A stretch of DNA of 64,000 bases from assembly GCA_030737875.1 (NCBI GenBank), contig CM060926.1, forward strand, positions 319,708,922 to 319,772,921, in the 5' to 3' direction. Below, piece by piece: positions 45,591-57,103 of the stretch (its first letter is position 1; each line of letters begins with the position of its first letter). The position numbers and the translations under genes are program-made. This DNA comes from Allium sativum. Its lineage: Eukaryota > Streptophyta > Magnoliopsida > Asparagales > Amaryllidaceae. Under the pieces are notes generated by a model. The model did not search any database. It worked only from the letters and a program-made list of their open reading frames with translations, and had not been told where the DNA came from.

Positions 45591-48500
45591 TGTAACACCC
45601 CGTGTATTCTATAACCGTGAAATTCATAAATTAAAGTATAATTAATTTAAAATCAAAGAATTAAGGGAAACGGGATACGCCATTGCGTTCTTCTCGGAAA
45701 AATACGCGAAATAGAGTCCGAGTTTTCGAAAATCGGAGTCCGTATGACTAAGATATGGCCTCCGGAAGTTTCAGAATTAGGTTTAAAATTCGAACAGACG
45801 AAAACAGCTCAGAAAAACTAATTCAAAATTCAAAATCGGGCCCAATTGGCCAAGGCGGGAAAATTCCCGCCCAAAGCACCCAGGTCGACTTGGCAGTCGA
45901 CCTGGGGCTAGCCAGGTCGACTGGGCAGTCGACCTGGGTAACCCGTGTCGACTGCCAAGTCGACACGGTGTCGACTGGGGTGTCGACCTGGCCCCTGAGC
46001 CAGGTCGAACCCAGCCCACCCTGGCTGGCCAGGTCTGTCTTTGGTCGATTTTCTGAGCCTTGCCTTGTCACTAGGGCTAGGTGTCAGCTCCTGGTTGGTC
46101 TCTCCTTCAAACGGATGGCTATTATTGAACCAAGCTTCATCGACGGTCTAAATCAACTCACAAACTCTATAAAAAGGACCTAAGGCTAACCCTAATTCAC
46201 ATAAACTAAAATGGAGATGAGACCGTAATGCTGCTGAGGAGAGACTGAAAATAGCCGTCAGAAATAGAGAGACAACTAGGAGATAATTCAAAGCTTAAAG
46301 CAACGTAAATCAGATCAAAGCAATGCCTACAACAAAGGATAGCAACTCCAAATTCAGAATTCAGATTTCTGAATTGAAGATTCGCCATACGCTGTAAGTA
46401 GAGTGCTATTCCGATATGAATTAAATAATTGTGTTGATTTGTGTAATGTAAGAAATGGAATTGTGGCGATAATAATCTATATTTGTATGTTGCTTTGATG
46501 CAAAACGATTTGGGAATATTATGCTATACGATTGGATATTTGCAAGTACGCGATTTGCGTTGGAAACGAAAAGGAATTGTGGCGATAATGACTTATATTT
46601 GTATGTTATTTTGATTCTAAACGATTTGGCAATGCTATGGTTTGATTCATACAAGTATGTGGCTTATGTTGACAACCACATGTTGTGGAATTTTGATTGG
46701 GACTTATGTAAGCATATGATTCATATTGGAAACTACATGTTTGTGGTAGTTATTTACAACACCCATTTGGTAAATGCAAGTATAAGATTCATGTTGAAAC
46801 AACAACTATATGTTGTAATAATTTATTTTGAAATTCATGCAAGTCTATGATCTATTGTTATGACAACATGATGTAAAATTCTATGGTCATCTTTAGTGTA
46901 ATTTGGTTCACCTAAGTATTATGATTCATATGAAGATTATGTTGAAATTGGCATCATAGTCCAAGTATAAAAATCCTGCTTTTGTGATGGTGACAAAAGC
47001 ACGCATCTTTGTAAATTTGTATTAATTTTATGAACATACTATGTTCGTTATTATGCCCAATTGAAAAACATGTTTTTAGGCTCATGTTGTTATCATAAAT
47101 TACATTAGAATTACATTCCTCTTGCAAGTTTACATAGATAAAATAAAAACCATGATGTAAGTTTAGATATGTTTATGCTATTATTCTATGAATAGAATGA
47201 AAACCATGATTCATATAAGAATTAGGTTGGAATAATTCTAGTTGAACCATACTTTTGTAATAATGACAAAAGTAAGTACCTTTTTGTTAACATGTAGTGA
47301 TTTTATGAACACGATTAGTTTATATTATGCCTAAATAAAAATATAGGCTTATATTTCTAGTCAAGACCCTGTGCCAATAATAATGATATCTAATTTAGTT
47401 AGATTCTTAATTTCAAGTTTACATGGTTAGTTGAACCTATGATTCATGTTTAAGTTTATGCCATTATCATATGACTAATTCATGTTTAAGTACTGCTTAT
47501 GCCATTATCATATGAATAAAATAATTCATGTTTAAGTATTGTCTATGCATTAACCATATGAATAGAATGATTTATGTTTAAGTATTGTTTATGCTATGAT
47601 TATATGGATAAAATGATTCATGTTATGCCATGATTATATGATGTTACAATTGCAAGTTCACATGTGCCTATTTTATGTTAATTGAATCGTTCGTTGCAAG
47701 TTCATGCGTTCACACTCCCCTTTTTCATGTTACTTTATAAACACCATGTTATAAGCCTCCCCTTTTCACTTGGCTAAATTGGGTTTAAGTATTAAACCCA
47801 ACACACCTTACGTTGGAGCGAACGTATAATGCGGGGGCAACGACGTTTGGGCTAAAATATAGAACATATGTGTTGGCATGTTTGACGCATGCCAACAACC
47901 TTGAAAAACAATTAAGTGGCATAAATAAATCTTAACCAATAAAGATGAATTTGAATAATGGGCCGCAAATATTTACATATAAAAAGAAAAGAGACAAAAT
48001 ATGTAAATGTAGAAAATACGATGTGTTTAACCCGAGGTTGGATTGAGTTGTGATGTAAACCTGCCCGGAACCGTCCGGCTGTCCAGTAGTCACAACAATA
48101 CCTATCCAATGTGGGTGGTTAAACACGGAGCCGATAAGGACCCGAGGTTAGACTGAGTTGTGGCGTAAGACTGCCCGGACCCAACCGGCAACAGGCAGCC
48201 ACAACAATACATGTCTAATGTGAGAGGTCAAGGCTTTAATAAGACAATTAAGGCTGAGTCAGGATTGATAGGATTAAGTAAATTATATTAATACTTAATC
48301 AAAATGGAACATGCTAAACTAAACAGACTGATTGGGGGTTAGGTTTATAAAACACTTAACCAACTTAGCATGTTGGCTAGAGATAGAAAACCTAGTAGCG
48401 GAGGACCCTTTTCAGCAGTAACCCTATAAGGTGTATCATGATACCCTGAAACTAGGCAGGGTGGGGCACGATTACTGGGCTGACTGTAAGAGGTCAAATC

Positions 48501-49358
48501 AACGGCGGTGGTGCAGCAGTGTAGGTTCTAACGGGGTGCGGGTCCGGCGCAGAAAAATAAGGCACTGGGCACCAGTAGCATACCTGTGCATTCTAGGGTT
48601 GTGTCGGGCCGCCACCATGAGACTTGATACACCCCATGGTGGGACCAGCGTAGGTAACTACAATATCGGGGGGCCGTAAGACACATGTAACTATGCGAGT
48701 AGGAGCCGATCATCATAAAATGGATCACTTCACCCTGATTATGGGGTGCCTGTTGGGAACTAGTTTATATGGGTACAGAGATTAGTATGGGGTTCGATAG
48801 TATATTGACCCTAGACAACTTAACTAAGTTTATGGTGCTTTCCCATTTCTAGTTTATACTTATCATACCCAGTTCTTTATTCATAGACTGAATAGTCCTA
48901 GACTTACTCAGGCTTTATGTCTGACTCTACTTTTCTTTCGTCTTCTTTTCTTCCGTTCCCCCCCCCCCCAGGTCCACAGGGAGGGAATACCGCAGCTTGA
49001 CCAGCCTTCATATCCAGCTTGAAGAGAAAGAATGTATTGCTTGGATCTTTTCGTTTTGGACTATGGCTTTGGACAGCAACTATGGGACTTTTGCAGTTTA
49101 TTTATGTTTTCTTTATGCTTCTTTAAATAATGTAATCAAGACAGTTATGAAGATGTTATGTTTTTTGAAGTGTTGTAAGACAATTATGGTATGGTTGGTG
49201 TAACACGTATTTTATTGAAATAAAAGTTGTTGTTTTCCGCTGTTCAAAAATATGTGTTCTTATATCTGTCTTGTATATCTGTGACTTATACTTATAAACC
49301 TCCACCAAAATTAGGGCATTCCCTTTGAGAGTGACCCTGACGGAGGTGGGGTGTTACA
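45591..49358 (+). repeat. Right LTR of E4 (3768 bp)
   Basis: Near-identical to the left LTR; the C run is 12 long and followed by AGGTCC. A short stretch present in the left LTR near 40200 is missing at about 48543. GTCGAC hairpins at 45880-45905, 45912-45937 and 45943-45968; TATA box at 46168-46175. Confidence 0.93.
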
Positions 49359-49363
49359 AAACC
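49359..49363. repeat. Target-site duplication AAACC (right) of E4
   Basis: Directly follows TGTTACA; identical to 37240-37244. Confidence 0.92.
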
Positions 49364-52300
49364 TGGATCACTTGTCTACTTATAATAAATATTATGAGTA
49401 CCCAAGAGTTTAAGGAAAACACAAAAAATAAACTCTGGTTCAGTCATGGACTGGTATGAGTAAACGATTTATAAACAAGTTTCAATAAATCACAATGATT
49501 CATAAGACCACGCCGTGAATACAGAACGGGTTTTTACCTTATGAGATCACAACAGTTTGCATATTTAAACAGATATTATGATAATGTCTAGGGTGTCCAC
49601 AAATAATTCATAATCTAATAGAATGCTTTCATCTCACATTCTACTTATAGTATACAAACAAAAACCGTTAAGTGCTTATGGATATTGGGTTTCCACTATG
49701 ACAAGGTATGGGATCACCTTCCGGAGGTGTATCTCTAGATACGAATACACGGGTTCAACAAGAACATCTTGTAACCCGGCCACACATGACCGACCACTCA
49801 TTTCTCTTGAGTGTATCGAATGTATATCACCAACGGTTGGGAGCTACCCGCCGTTTCCCGAAACGGGTCAGAATCGACAATAGATTTTAAGAAGTAATTG
49901 AAACTCTAGATCAGATGATGATACATCCTAGTGGGAGCTACCCACATAGCCATGCTGCCTGCCCGATTTTTGTCATTTCCGGTTGTGAAGCTCGAAGCTA
50001 AACGTTCCCTGACACATGCTTTTTATTTGCTTTGAACGTCACATCGTCAAACCCGCTAATCCACTAATTGATTTCTCCAAAAATATATTACAAGTATAAA
50101 GTAAGAGAAACGAATTTCTCTACCACTTATAACTACGTTTGAAAAGGTCAACGTACGTGATTAGTTAGGAGTACTCTGTCAGACGTTCGTCCATACAAGT
50201 TGTCCTGGGACTGGACAAACCGAAGGTACTATTCCGTACAACCATCTTAGCCAACCGTTATCTAAGATTTATACAATAGCCCTTGCATTTTTCTCCGTCT
50301 TCAGCATACTTGACTCGCAACGCTTATGTCAATACGGAGTGGTTCTTCAGATAATAATCCAACCGGTCTCTCCATATTAACAACGTTTAAAATGGTCAAA
50401 ACTTTGATAGTCGATGACTTAACTATCAAATGAAAATACGTGTGCACACAACAAATCTTATTTCCAATTGGAATTTCTATTTGATCAATCATCTATATAT
50501 ATATATATTCCTGTGTTTACGTATCACTATCATTTCACATCAATCAGTCGTTGACTGTAATCATTAAGAGAACAACTTCATAAGTATAAACCCCGAAGGC
50601 CGAAACCAACATCAGATAAATACTTAGAAAACCATTCGACTTATTAATTCTAGTCAGTTCTAATTTCAGTAATTTCCATTTGAATTCTTATTTCAAAAAT
50701 TCATGTTCCTTTAATATTTCTATTTCGACAAATATTAACTTAACCTCTTTATTCAATATCATGTTATACCGTGTGCGAAGCACGGGCTTAAAACCTTTGT
50801 CATGAAAAACTTCTTTTATAAAACCCGGGTCAAAACGTTGGATCAAATATCGACAGTAAATCCTTTCTCTTGATCCACTCTTTATTTTATCTATCGTTAC
50901 TTGATTAATAAACAATTCTCTTTCCTCAGTTTAAATTTATCAAAAATAATTCACACGCCTATCATCATTTTTATGTCATAAAAATGTTAACAAAAGATGT
51001 GTAAGAATTTTCCTTCCTTCATATATTTATTCAAAGTCTATTTATTTATTTATTTACTTAATTTAAAAATAAATTAAATAAATTTCCGAAAGAAAAACAT
51101 TTTTTCCTTTTAATTGCCTGCCCACTAAAACTTCCAGCCCAAAATCTTTTTATTCCCTTTTTTTTATAAAATTTAAATCTAAAATTCGCAGCCCACTTCA
51201 CGGCCCAAACCCAGCCCAACTTATAACCCACCCACGTTATTCACAAAATCCATGCACTAAACCGCTACAGCACCCTTATTTGTTTCCCCGTCCCATTCCT
51301 TTCCATCGTGAACTCCCAAGCAAGTAATTTTGCTTTTCATTTCTTCCCTTTGCTTTCCATTCTTAGCAGCTTCTTTCCATTACTTCCCTTTTGCTTTTCA
51401 TTACTTCCTGTTATATGCCGAGACTTCCATTCCCTCACTGCCATGCACTCTCGCTCCTCCACCTCTTCATTTACAACTTGTTTTCTTCCAACCCGTTGAA
51501 GCCGCAGGTTACGACTTCTCCGCCATCGTTCCTACTTGCGGATGAAACATCACCATTCTTCATTTCAGTGCACCGCTGTGCACTTGTGCTCGTGTATAGA
51601 ACCTCCCACTACTGCATGGTCACCACGCCACCATCCCCATGCATAAAACCCGATCGGAGAATCTATCTCCCGCCATCACCTCAGCCCGCTGGAACACCAG
51701 CGGCTCCGCCCACTTCAAGGCCTCGACTAGACGCCTCCTTCACCGCCGGTGTGGCGGCTCCGTTTGGCCCTGGCGAAGTGCAGTTCGCACTTGAACTGCT
51801 TGCATTCAAAACGAGATATCTCTCCCAAAATCATTTCAAACTCAAAACCCACACGATACAAAAATGGTTTAATATTTTTCTGGTGATCTGGGGTTCGTTG
51901 CGTACCCCCATACCAATTCGTTCGATTTATAACCTCCTAGATTCACAGCTATTGATCAAAACCCATTTTTTGACTAAACTGTGTTTTCTCTTTATCCATT
52001 GATCTAAAAATCGTGATTTTTCTTTCTAAATTCACGTTAGGGTAGGGCGCTTGGGTCTATTACCCTGAAATGCGGTTTCGTGTGGTTTTATTTTCCCCTT
52101 TGATTGCTTGGTGACAGTTTTAAACATGTGTCCAGCATGTTATAAGCTATTATCATATATGTAGCTACTTTAATACATGAGTATACTTGGGTGTAGGCTT
52201 GTGTGAGTGCAGAATATATCCAACCATGTTTATACCATCAGATTTGATAATTACGGAGGAAACAGTCCATCACAGCAAGCATTATGTAAGTGTTTATGTT

Positions 52301-52667
52301 AATAAAGAAATCCAAACTACATAGCATTATTCATGTTACTTGCAGAGATAAAATACAGTAGAGAGTGAGTGTTTACTCACTTATTCATGACTGTATGTTG
52401 TTATTGTGTCTTAGGTTTTATTCAAACCATTCAAGGCTTAGTTTATCCGTTTCATGATTGACTAACATAAATCATATGAAATCGTAGGTGACAAAACACA
52501 CAAACAATTGAATAACATCAAAACTGAATAAACCAGTAGAGAAAATGTGAGTGTTTACTCACTTATTCACGGTAGCTAAGATGGTGTATAAATATGTTTT
52601 CCAGATCTCCTTTTTCCTCTTCTCTTTTCTCGGGTTTCAGGTGTACAGAAATGGGAAATCAGCCCCA

Positions 52668-52675
52668 TATTTATA
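52668..52675 (-). promoter_or_regulatory. TATA box of the minus-strand family C solo LTR
   Basis: TATAAATA on the minus strand in 'ggcctataaatatgggg', about 970 bp from the LTR start at 53646. Confidence 0.5.
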
Positions 52676-53329
52676 GGCCAACAAATAATGTATTTAATTA
52701 GTTTTCTGGTTACATTAATTAGCTAAATCTTATATTACTTCTATCGTAATATTTGGCGCAGGTTTGTGTAGGTTAAAACAGAGGAGTGTTATCTTTGAAA
52801 GCTCAGTTTTGTTTTGCTTTTCCTGCGCAAAGACTAGTGGAGGAATGGTGTTCACAGAAGTGGGTTTAAACTTGACAAAAGCTTTAAATGCTTTGTCCCT
52901 CTTCTAGATAGAATTTCTTTTAATATACTTAAGTTCTTATGGTTATAACTCACACATGAAAAACACTTGGCTGTGAGCATTACACCATTTATATTTGTTT
53001 TTAAACTTAAATAAAAATAGGCTAAACTATAGTATATGTTTTCTTTAAATGTCTCTGCGCAAATCCATAGAATGATGACAATTGTATTCCATCAAATCCC
53101 TAAAAAAACACTTAAGTGTTTCTCCCTTAATCACTTGTTACTTTCACCTTTGTCCCCTACTACTTGCTTTGCATACTTTTATGTAGTTTGGTCTTGGTTT
53201 TCATGTGCAAAAGAATGGGTTCAAGTGCATGCTAAAATGGTCGAATGCACTTGCATTAGTTAGCTTAGGAATGGTACGAGCTAGTGCACACATTCTCTAG
53301 TAAATGATCTATTTTATTCGTCTCTACAA

Positions 53330-53530
53330 ATCAAGTAATTCCTTAGTTAACGATTTTCAACGGTTCTTTTAGTAACGCTTTCTACAGCGCTTTAGTGGTG
53401 CTTAGTCATAGTGCTTCTAGTCACGCTTTTGCTATACTGCTTTTAGTAGTGCTGTCGCTGCTAAATTCAATTATACTTATGTTATTAACTTTTAGCTACG
53501 CTTTTAATCGTTGTACAGTAAATGTTAATT
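53330..53530. repeat. Short degenerate repeats in the family C LTR
   Basis: Variants of 'agtagcgctttt' recur about eight times at 15-30 bp spacing in the upstream part of the minus-strand LTR. Confidence 0.45.
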
Positions 53531-53646
53531 AACTGTTCTGACCCTGTAATTGAATTAACACATTAATAAGTTAATTTATTAATGTATTGTTAAATTTTTA
53601 GTTCTTCCGTATTTTAGTTACCTTCTGAAAATCCCGGGTCATTACA

Positions 53647-53651
53647 GAAGG
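53647..53651. repeat. Target-site duplication GAAGG (right) of the solo LTR
   Basis: Directly follows GGGTCATTACA; identical to 36933-36937. Confidence 0.88.
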
Positions 53652-54512
53652 AGTCACCTTCCAAGGAAGGTGGCTCTTTATATTCCAAGAAGAAAGGGGA
53701 TCCTGCTCGGTCCTATGTCGATGCTACACATGTACGGCTTTCACTTTCGAAATACTTTTCCTCCCCTTGAGTTTCGTTAATAGCTAGTCTTATCATGTTA
53801 CAACAGTTCCTACTTCTCCAAATATGTAAGTTATAGTGATGCTATAAACTCTACATTTGAAAACATGGGGGAGTTCTCAAGTAATTTTATCCTATGAAAA
53901 AAATTTAACAAGGAGTTTCGAATATTACTGTATGAAGTATACATTTTCTTTTAATTTTTCCGCGACTGGTATTGGTTTCGTGACATTTGGTGATTTGTGA
54001 TGTTGTACTTATACGTCAGTGTGAACGCTGTGTGTATGTGTGTATGAATTGATAAAGGTCATGTGCTTCTCTTTCTTTGGGAATGCATGATGTTATTAGT
54101 GTATATCTGATGTTTGCGTTTTACGCATTATGACATTTCATCTTATCCATGATTAGGAGGATCAATTCCAGATCCCTCCTTCATAGTTATAGAGGAAACC
54201 TCATATATTGCTGGCTACAAAGACATTTTTGAGGGTGTTCCTCTTTAGGGCTATAAAAAGATGTATTATCTTCAAAATATAGTAGTCACAAATATCAAGG
54301 AACATATGTCTCATTTGGAAAAACAACTGAAGGAGAAAGATGAAATTATTTATAATTTGCAACATAGGTTAATGACAAAATCTTCTGAGGGTTCAGACGT
54401 GGTGGTAGGTAGACTATACCAACAAATTGACAAGTTGGAGGATGAATTAAAGAAAGCTAAGGAGAATTGTGCTTCCTTAGAATTTTCTCTGGCAAACCCC
54501 GACTCAGAATGA
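53652..54512 (+). pseudogene. Antisense gene of the Tat-like element, part 4: C-terminal exons
   Basis: The reading frame left at 36937 resumes at 53652 in register and reads a Ser/Lys/Gly-rich stretch to a TGA near 53768. A last exon-like piece starts after 'gattag' at about 54155, reads through a TAG at about 54248, and continues in the same frame through 54261-54512 as a coiled coil (MSHLEKQLKEKDEIIYNLQHRL, IDKLEDELKKAKENCASLEF) to a TGA. The in-frame continuation across the solo LTR supports one gene interrupted twice. Intron limits are inferred. Confidence 0.45.
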
Positions 54513-54929
54513 AAGATTTTTCCGTATGCTTGTAATATAAAGATCTCAAAACAACGATTGTGTTTTTGTAATGGTTTACGTCGTGACTTCTAGTAGGCGT
54601 GCTAATGTCTTGTGTTATTTATCTGATGTATTGCTTTTGCCGAAAAAATTGTAATCATAGCCCAAGGCGTTGTAACTATAAGAGAACTATTTGTGCCAAG
54701 TGCTAGCGACAACCTTCCTTATGCAATAGGTCTTTTTGGGAATAGCTCCTCCATAAGATTTCCCTAGGGAAAGGAGTTGTTCTAGCTATGGGACTCCATT
54801 ACAAATGTTTAGAATCTTTTCTCAAGTTCCTAGCCGAACTTATGTTTTAATGTGATGTTATTTCTTATGCTGTGCAAGCAACGGGTATATAAAAGAAATA
54901 AACTGATATGTCTATGAATTAAAGACACC
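54513..54929. other. Presumed 3' untranslated part of the antisense gene
   Basis: AT-rich, no coding region and no landmark that I can support. Confidence 0.35.
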
Positions 54930-56290
54930 TCCCTGAGCAAATGGGAGGATCACGATTGCTTATCCTTAGTAATAGTGGAAATTTAATTTTAGACCATATT
55001 TAAATTGCCGAGATGGCCGAATGACTCCTTTTTGTTTGGATTTGATCTCACTCTAGCTTGGGTATCTATGGAGGGATCGAAATCCCCTTCCTGGTTGTAG
55101 TTTCTCCTAGATCATTCCAGATTTGGGTATCGAGTTAAGACTGGGACCCCCTTCGGGTACATATGTGTGTACCTAATTCGACCCAAATTTGGGTTATTTA
55201 ATGTAAATGACTAGAAATACGCTTCTAATCTTCGTTAGAAATCGAACCAACCCAGTTTCGGGTATCGATGTAGAAGACCTGAATTACCCCTTGTTCATGC
55301 AATTAGAGATTGAAAATCAGGCATCCCCTTCCGGTATTTGCAAAAAACAGAATCAACCCAGATTCGGGTGTTAGTATAGAAGACCTAAACAACCCTTGTT
55401 CAGGCAATTAAAGATTGAAGACCGAGAATCCCCATCTGGTATTAAATAAAAGTCCCGAAATAACCCTTATTCGGGTAGTTAAAGATTGAAGACTAGGAAC
55501 TTCCTTCCGGTATTAATGTTTTGGTATCCCCCTTAGATCTGATTTGAGAAGCAGAGGTTGTGCGTGCTTCATGAGCCACCTTTTGGACTCTTGATGTAAA
55601 AGTAGAGGATGTACGTGCTTTGTTGGACATTCTCTGGGCATGTTCATCCGGTGCGCTTGGCTAGCTTATCAGCAAGCAGGCCCAAGGACTTACCCAACCT
55701 CCCTCCAAGAGGTGCCTTATCCTGACCATCATAGATGATGATAAGGTCTTAGAAACTTAGACGGTGCCATTGTAGACACATAACTAAGGTTTACTCTTTT
55801 GATGCTCCATACCGACCATTGTAGGTATTGATAGAGGCTTACACACCACCCCCTCCGAGGAGTGCCCTATTCTGACCATCATAGGTGATGATAAGTGTTG
55901 GCGTTCCCTTCTGCGAGTAATGTGGAATATAAGCAGAGGTAGGACGTGCTCTTCTGGGAATAGAAGTAGGACGTGCTTAGTTCTAGCATAGGTAGGGCAT
56001 ACTCTTCTACGAGCAGAGGCAGGGCATGTTAAGGTTAGATTAACCTCCATGACCATTTCGGGTGTGAAATGTAGGCTTACGCTTTTGATGCTTTAACCTA
56101 GACCCCTCTGATTTGGGCATCGAGAAAGACTAACACACCATCCCCCTTCAGGGGATGCCTTGTCCTGACCAATTTGGCGATGAAAGGGGATTTTAATCCA
56201 TTTATGGTCTGACCCCTTTTTGGGTTTTTTTAAGTTTCAAAAGGAGGGTTTTCCATACCCTTGGGTATGTTTAATAATCCTTTTCCTAAG
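54930..56290 (-). repeat. Degenerate tandem-repeat zone of the Tat-like element
   Basis: Successive diverged units share phrases such as 'attcgggt', 'agattgaaga', 'ccccttccggtatt', then 'ctgaccatcataggtgatgataag', 'ggtaggacgtgctc' and 'cccctccgaggagtgcc'. Units are roughly 100-200 bp. It replaces the pol region expected between gag and the antisense gene. The 90-residue frame at 55784-56056 is made of these repeats. Confidence 0.6.
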
Positions 56291-56304
56291 GATTTTTACT
56301 TAAC

Positions 56305-56706
56305 TTAATTTGATATTTTCATAAATCCCTGTAATTGGCCTTTATTGATGAATTTGATGACCGTTTCCTCAAGGGTTCTACAATGGTTAGTTTCATGTCC
56401 ATTCACCATATGGTAGTGGCAATAGGATCCTCCCGTGTTCCTTTTGCATTCGGGTTTTCTCTTTGTGAGTGGCCAGTATTTGAGTTCGTGTTTGGTTAGG
56501 AAGTGAATGTTTTTCATTGAAGTGGTGAGGTAGTATCCTTCGGGTAATCCTGGCGTAAGTCCCTCTTCCTGCTGCTGGGGCCTAATCCTATTATGACCCA
56601 ACCTTGTCGTTGTACCTATATCTTTGTTCCTCCTTCCCACAATGCGCTGAGGTTGGGATGTCACCCTTTCAGACCATTTGTTGGTGAACTGGTCAATATC
56701 ATTCAT
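56305..56706 (-). pseudogene. gag remnant of the Tat-like element (nucleocapsid part)
   Basis: A 133-residue minus-strand frame. The C-terminal part has the motif CHYHMVNGHETNHC (C-x2-H-x3-G-H-x4-C) followed by LEETVIKFINKGQLQGFM, the pattern I know from Tat/Retand/Ogre-type Gag, which replaces the usual CCHC knuckle. The middle is Arg/Gln-rich. Between the primer site (57081-57100) and this frame, broken frames such as EEQRLRMEALL near 56880 suggest a Gag N-terminus, but a capsid domain is not recognisable, so this Gag is also truncated. It lies about 375 bp downstream of the primer site, as expected. Confidence 0.6.
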
Positions 56707-57080
56707 TTTTTCTTGTTCAAATACTATCCCTCTGACTTGCTTGTGTAGAGTTCTTCTTTGGAGAGAGAAAACATTAGTATCCTCTGGTGTAGGACCACTT
56801 GGAGGGGGTATTAAGGTCTTTTCTATATGGGAAAGGCTATTATTCCCAGTGTTAGAGGCATACTGTACCTTTTTCGCTTCATTATCAACAAGGCTTCCAT
56901 TCTCAGCCTTTGTTCTTCTGACACCCTTTGGTCAGTGATTTCTAACTCATCTATTCGAGATCAAGGAGACTTCGATGGGACCTCTTACTCATAACTTTGT
57001 TTATCCAAAGCCTTAGTCCAATCTGGGATGGAGCATCATAGGTAGATATGTGAAAAGGTTAACCAATGGATTGGAGGTTC

Positions 57081-57100
57081 AGGCCCTCCTTCTAGCGCCA
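57081..57100 (-). other. Primer binding site of the Tat-like element
   Basis: TGGCGCTAGAAGGAGGGCCT on the minus strand, three bases after the 5' LTR end. A TGGCGC start is typical of Tat-lineage primer sites; I do not assign the tRNA. Confidence 0.65.
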
Positions 57101-57103
57101 AAA

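Larger units (their letters stand above)
37245..49358 (+). mobile_element. E4: young but defective Tekay-type chromovirus
   Basis: 12,114 bp. LTRs at 37245-41027 and 45591-49358 are highly similar (roughly 1% different by eye, plus small indels), with a tRNA-Met primer site at 41030, a broken gag-pol at 41216-45021 and a polypurine tract AAGTGGGGAAGAA at 45578-45590. The coding region lacks the gag capsid and has two nonsense codons and two frameshifts. Low LTR divergence with heavy coding damage suggests at least the gag deletion was present when it jumped, with proteins supplied by a relative. Confidence 0.93.
36938..53646 (-). mobile_element. Family C solo LTR, minus strand, about 4.6 kb, split by E4
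   Basis: Ends TGTAATGACCC and GGGTCATTACA with GAAGG duplications. Removing E4 and one AAACC leaves about 4590 bp. The minus-strand reading starts TGTAATGACCCGGG at 53646, has a TATA box at 52668-52675, a CAGTC-ATG-GACTG hairpin at 49441-49453, 'gttccgctgtgagattc' near 37040 and ends at 36938, the landmark order of the LTRs here. There is no primer site, polypurine tract or pol sequence, so it is a solo LTR left by LTR-LTR recombination. The ends are an 11-bp inverted repeat, but the 5-bp duplications fit an LTR element. Confidence 0.8.

Noticed and set aside
51308..52002. Overlapping frames up to 203 codons on the plus strand
   Set aside because: They lie antisense inside the minus-strand solo LTR, have biased Ser/Pro/Phe composition, match no family I know and are not needed to explain the sequence.
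36938..53646. Terminal inverted repeats TGTAATGACCC/GGGTCATTACA as a DNA transposon
   Set aside because: The TG...CA ends, 5-bp duplications, LTR landmark order and the homologous LTR at 1-2101 fit a solo LTR better.
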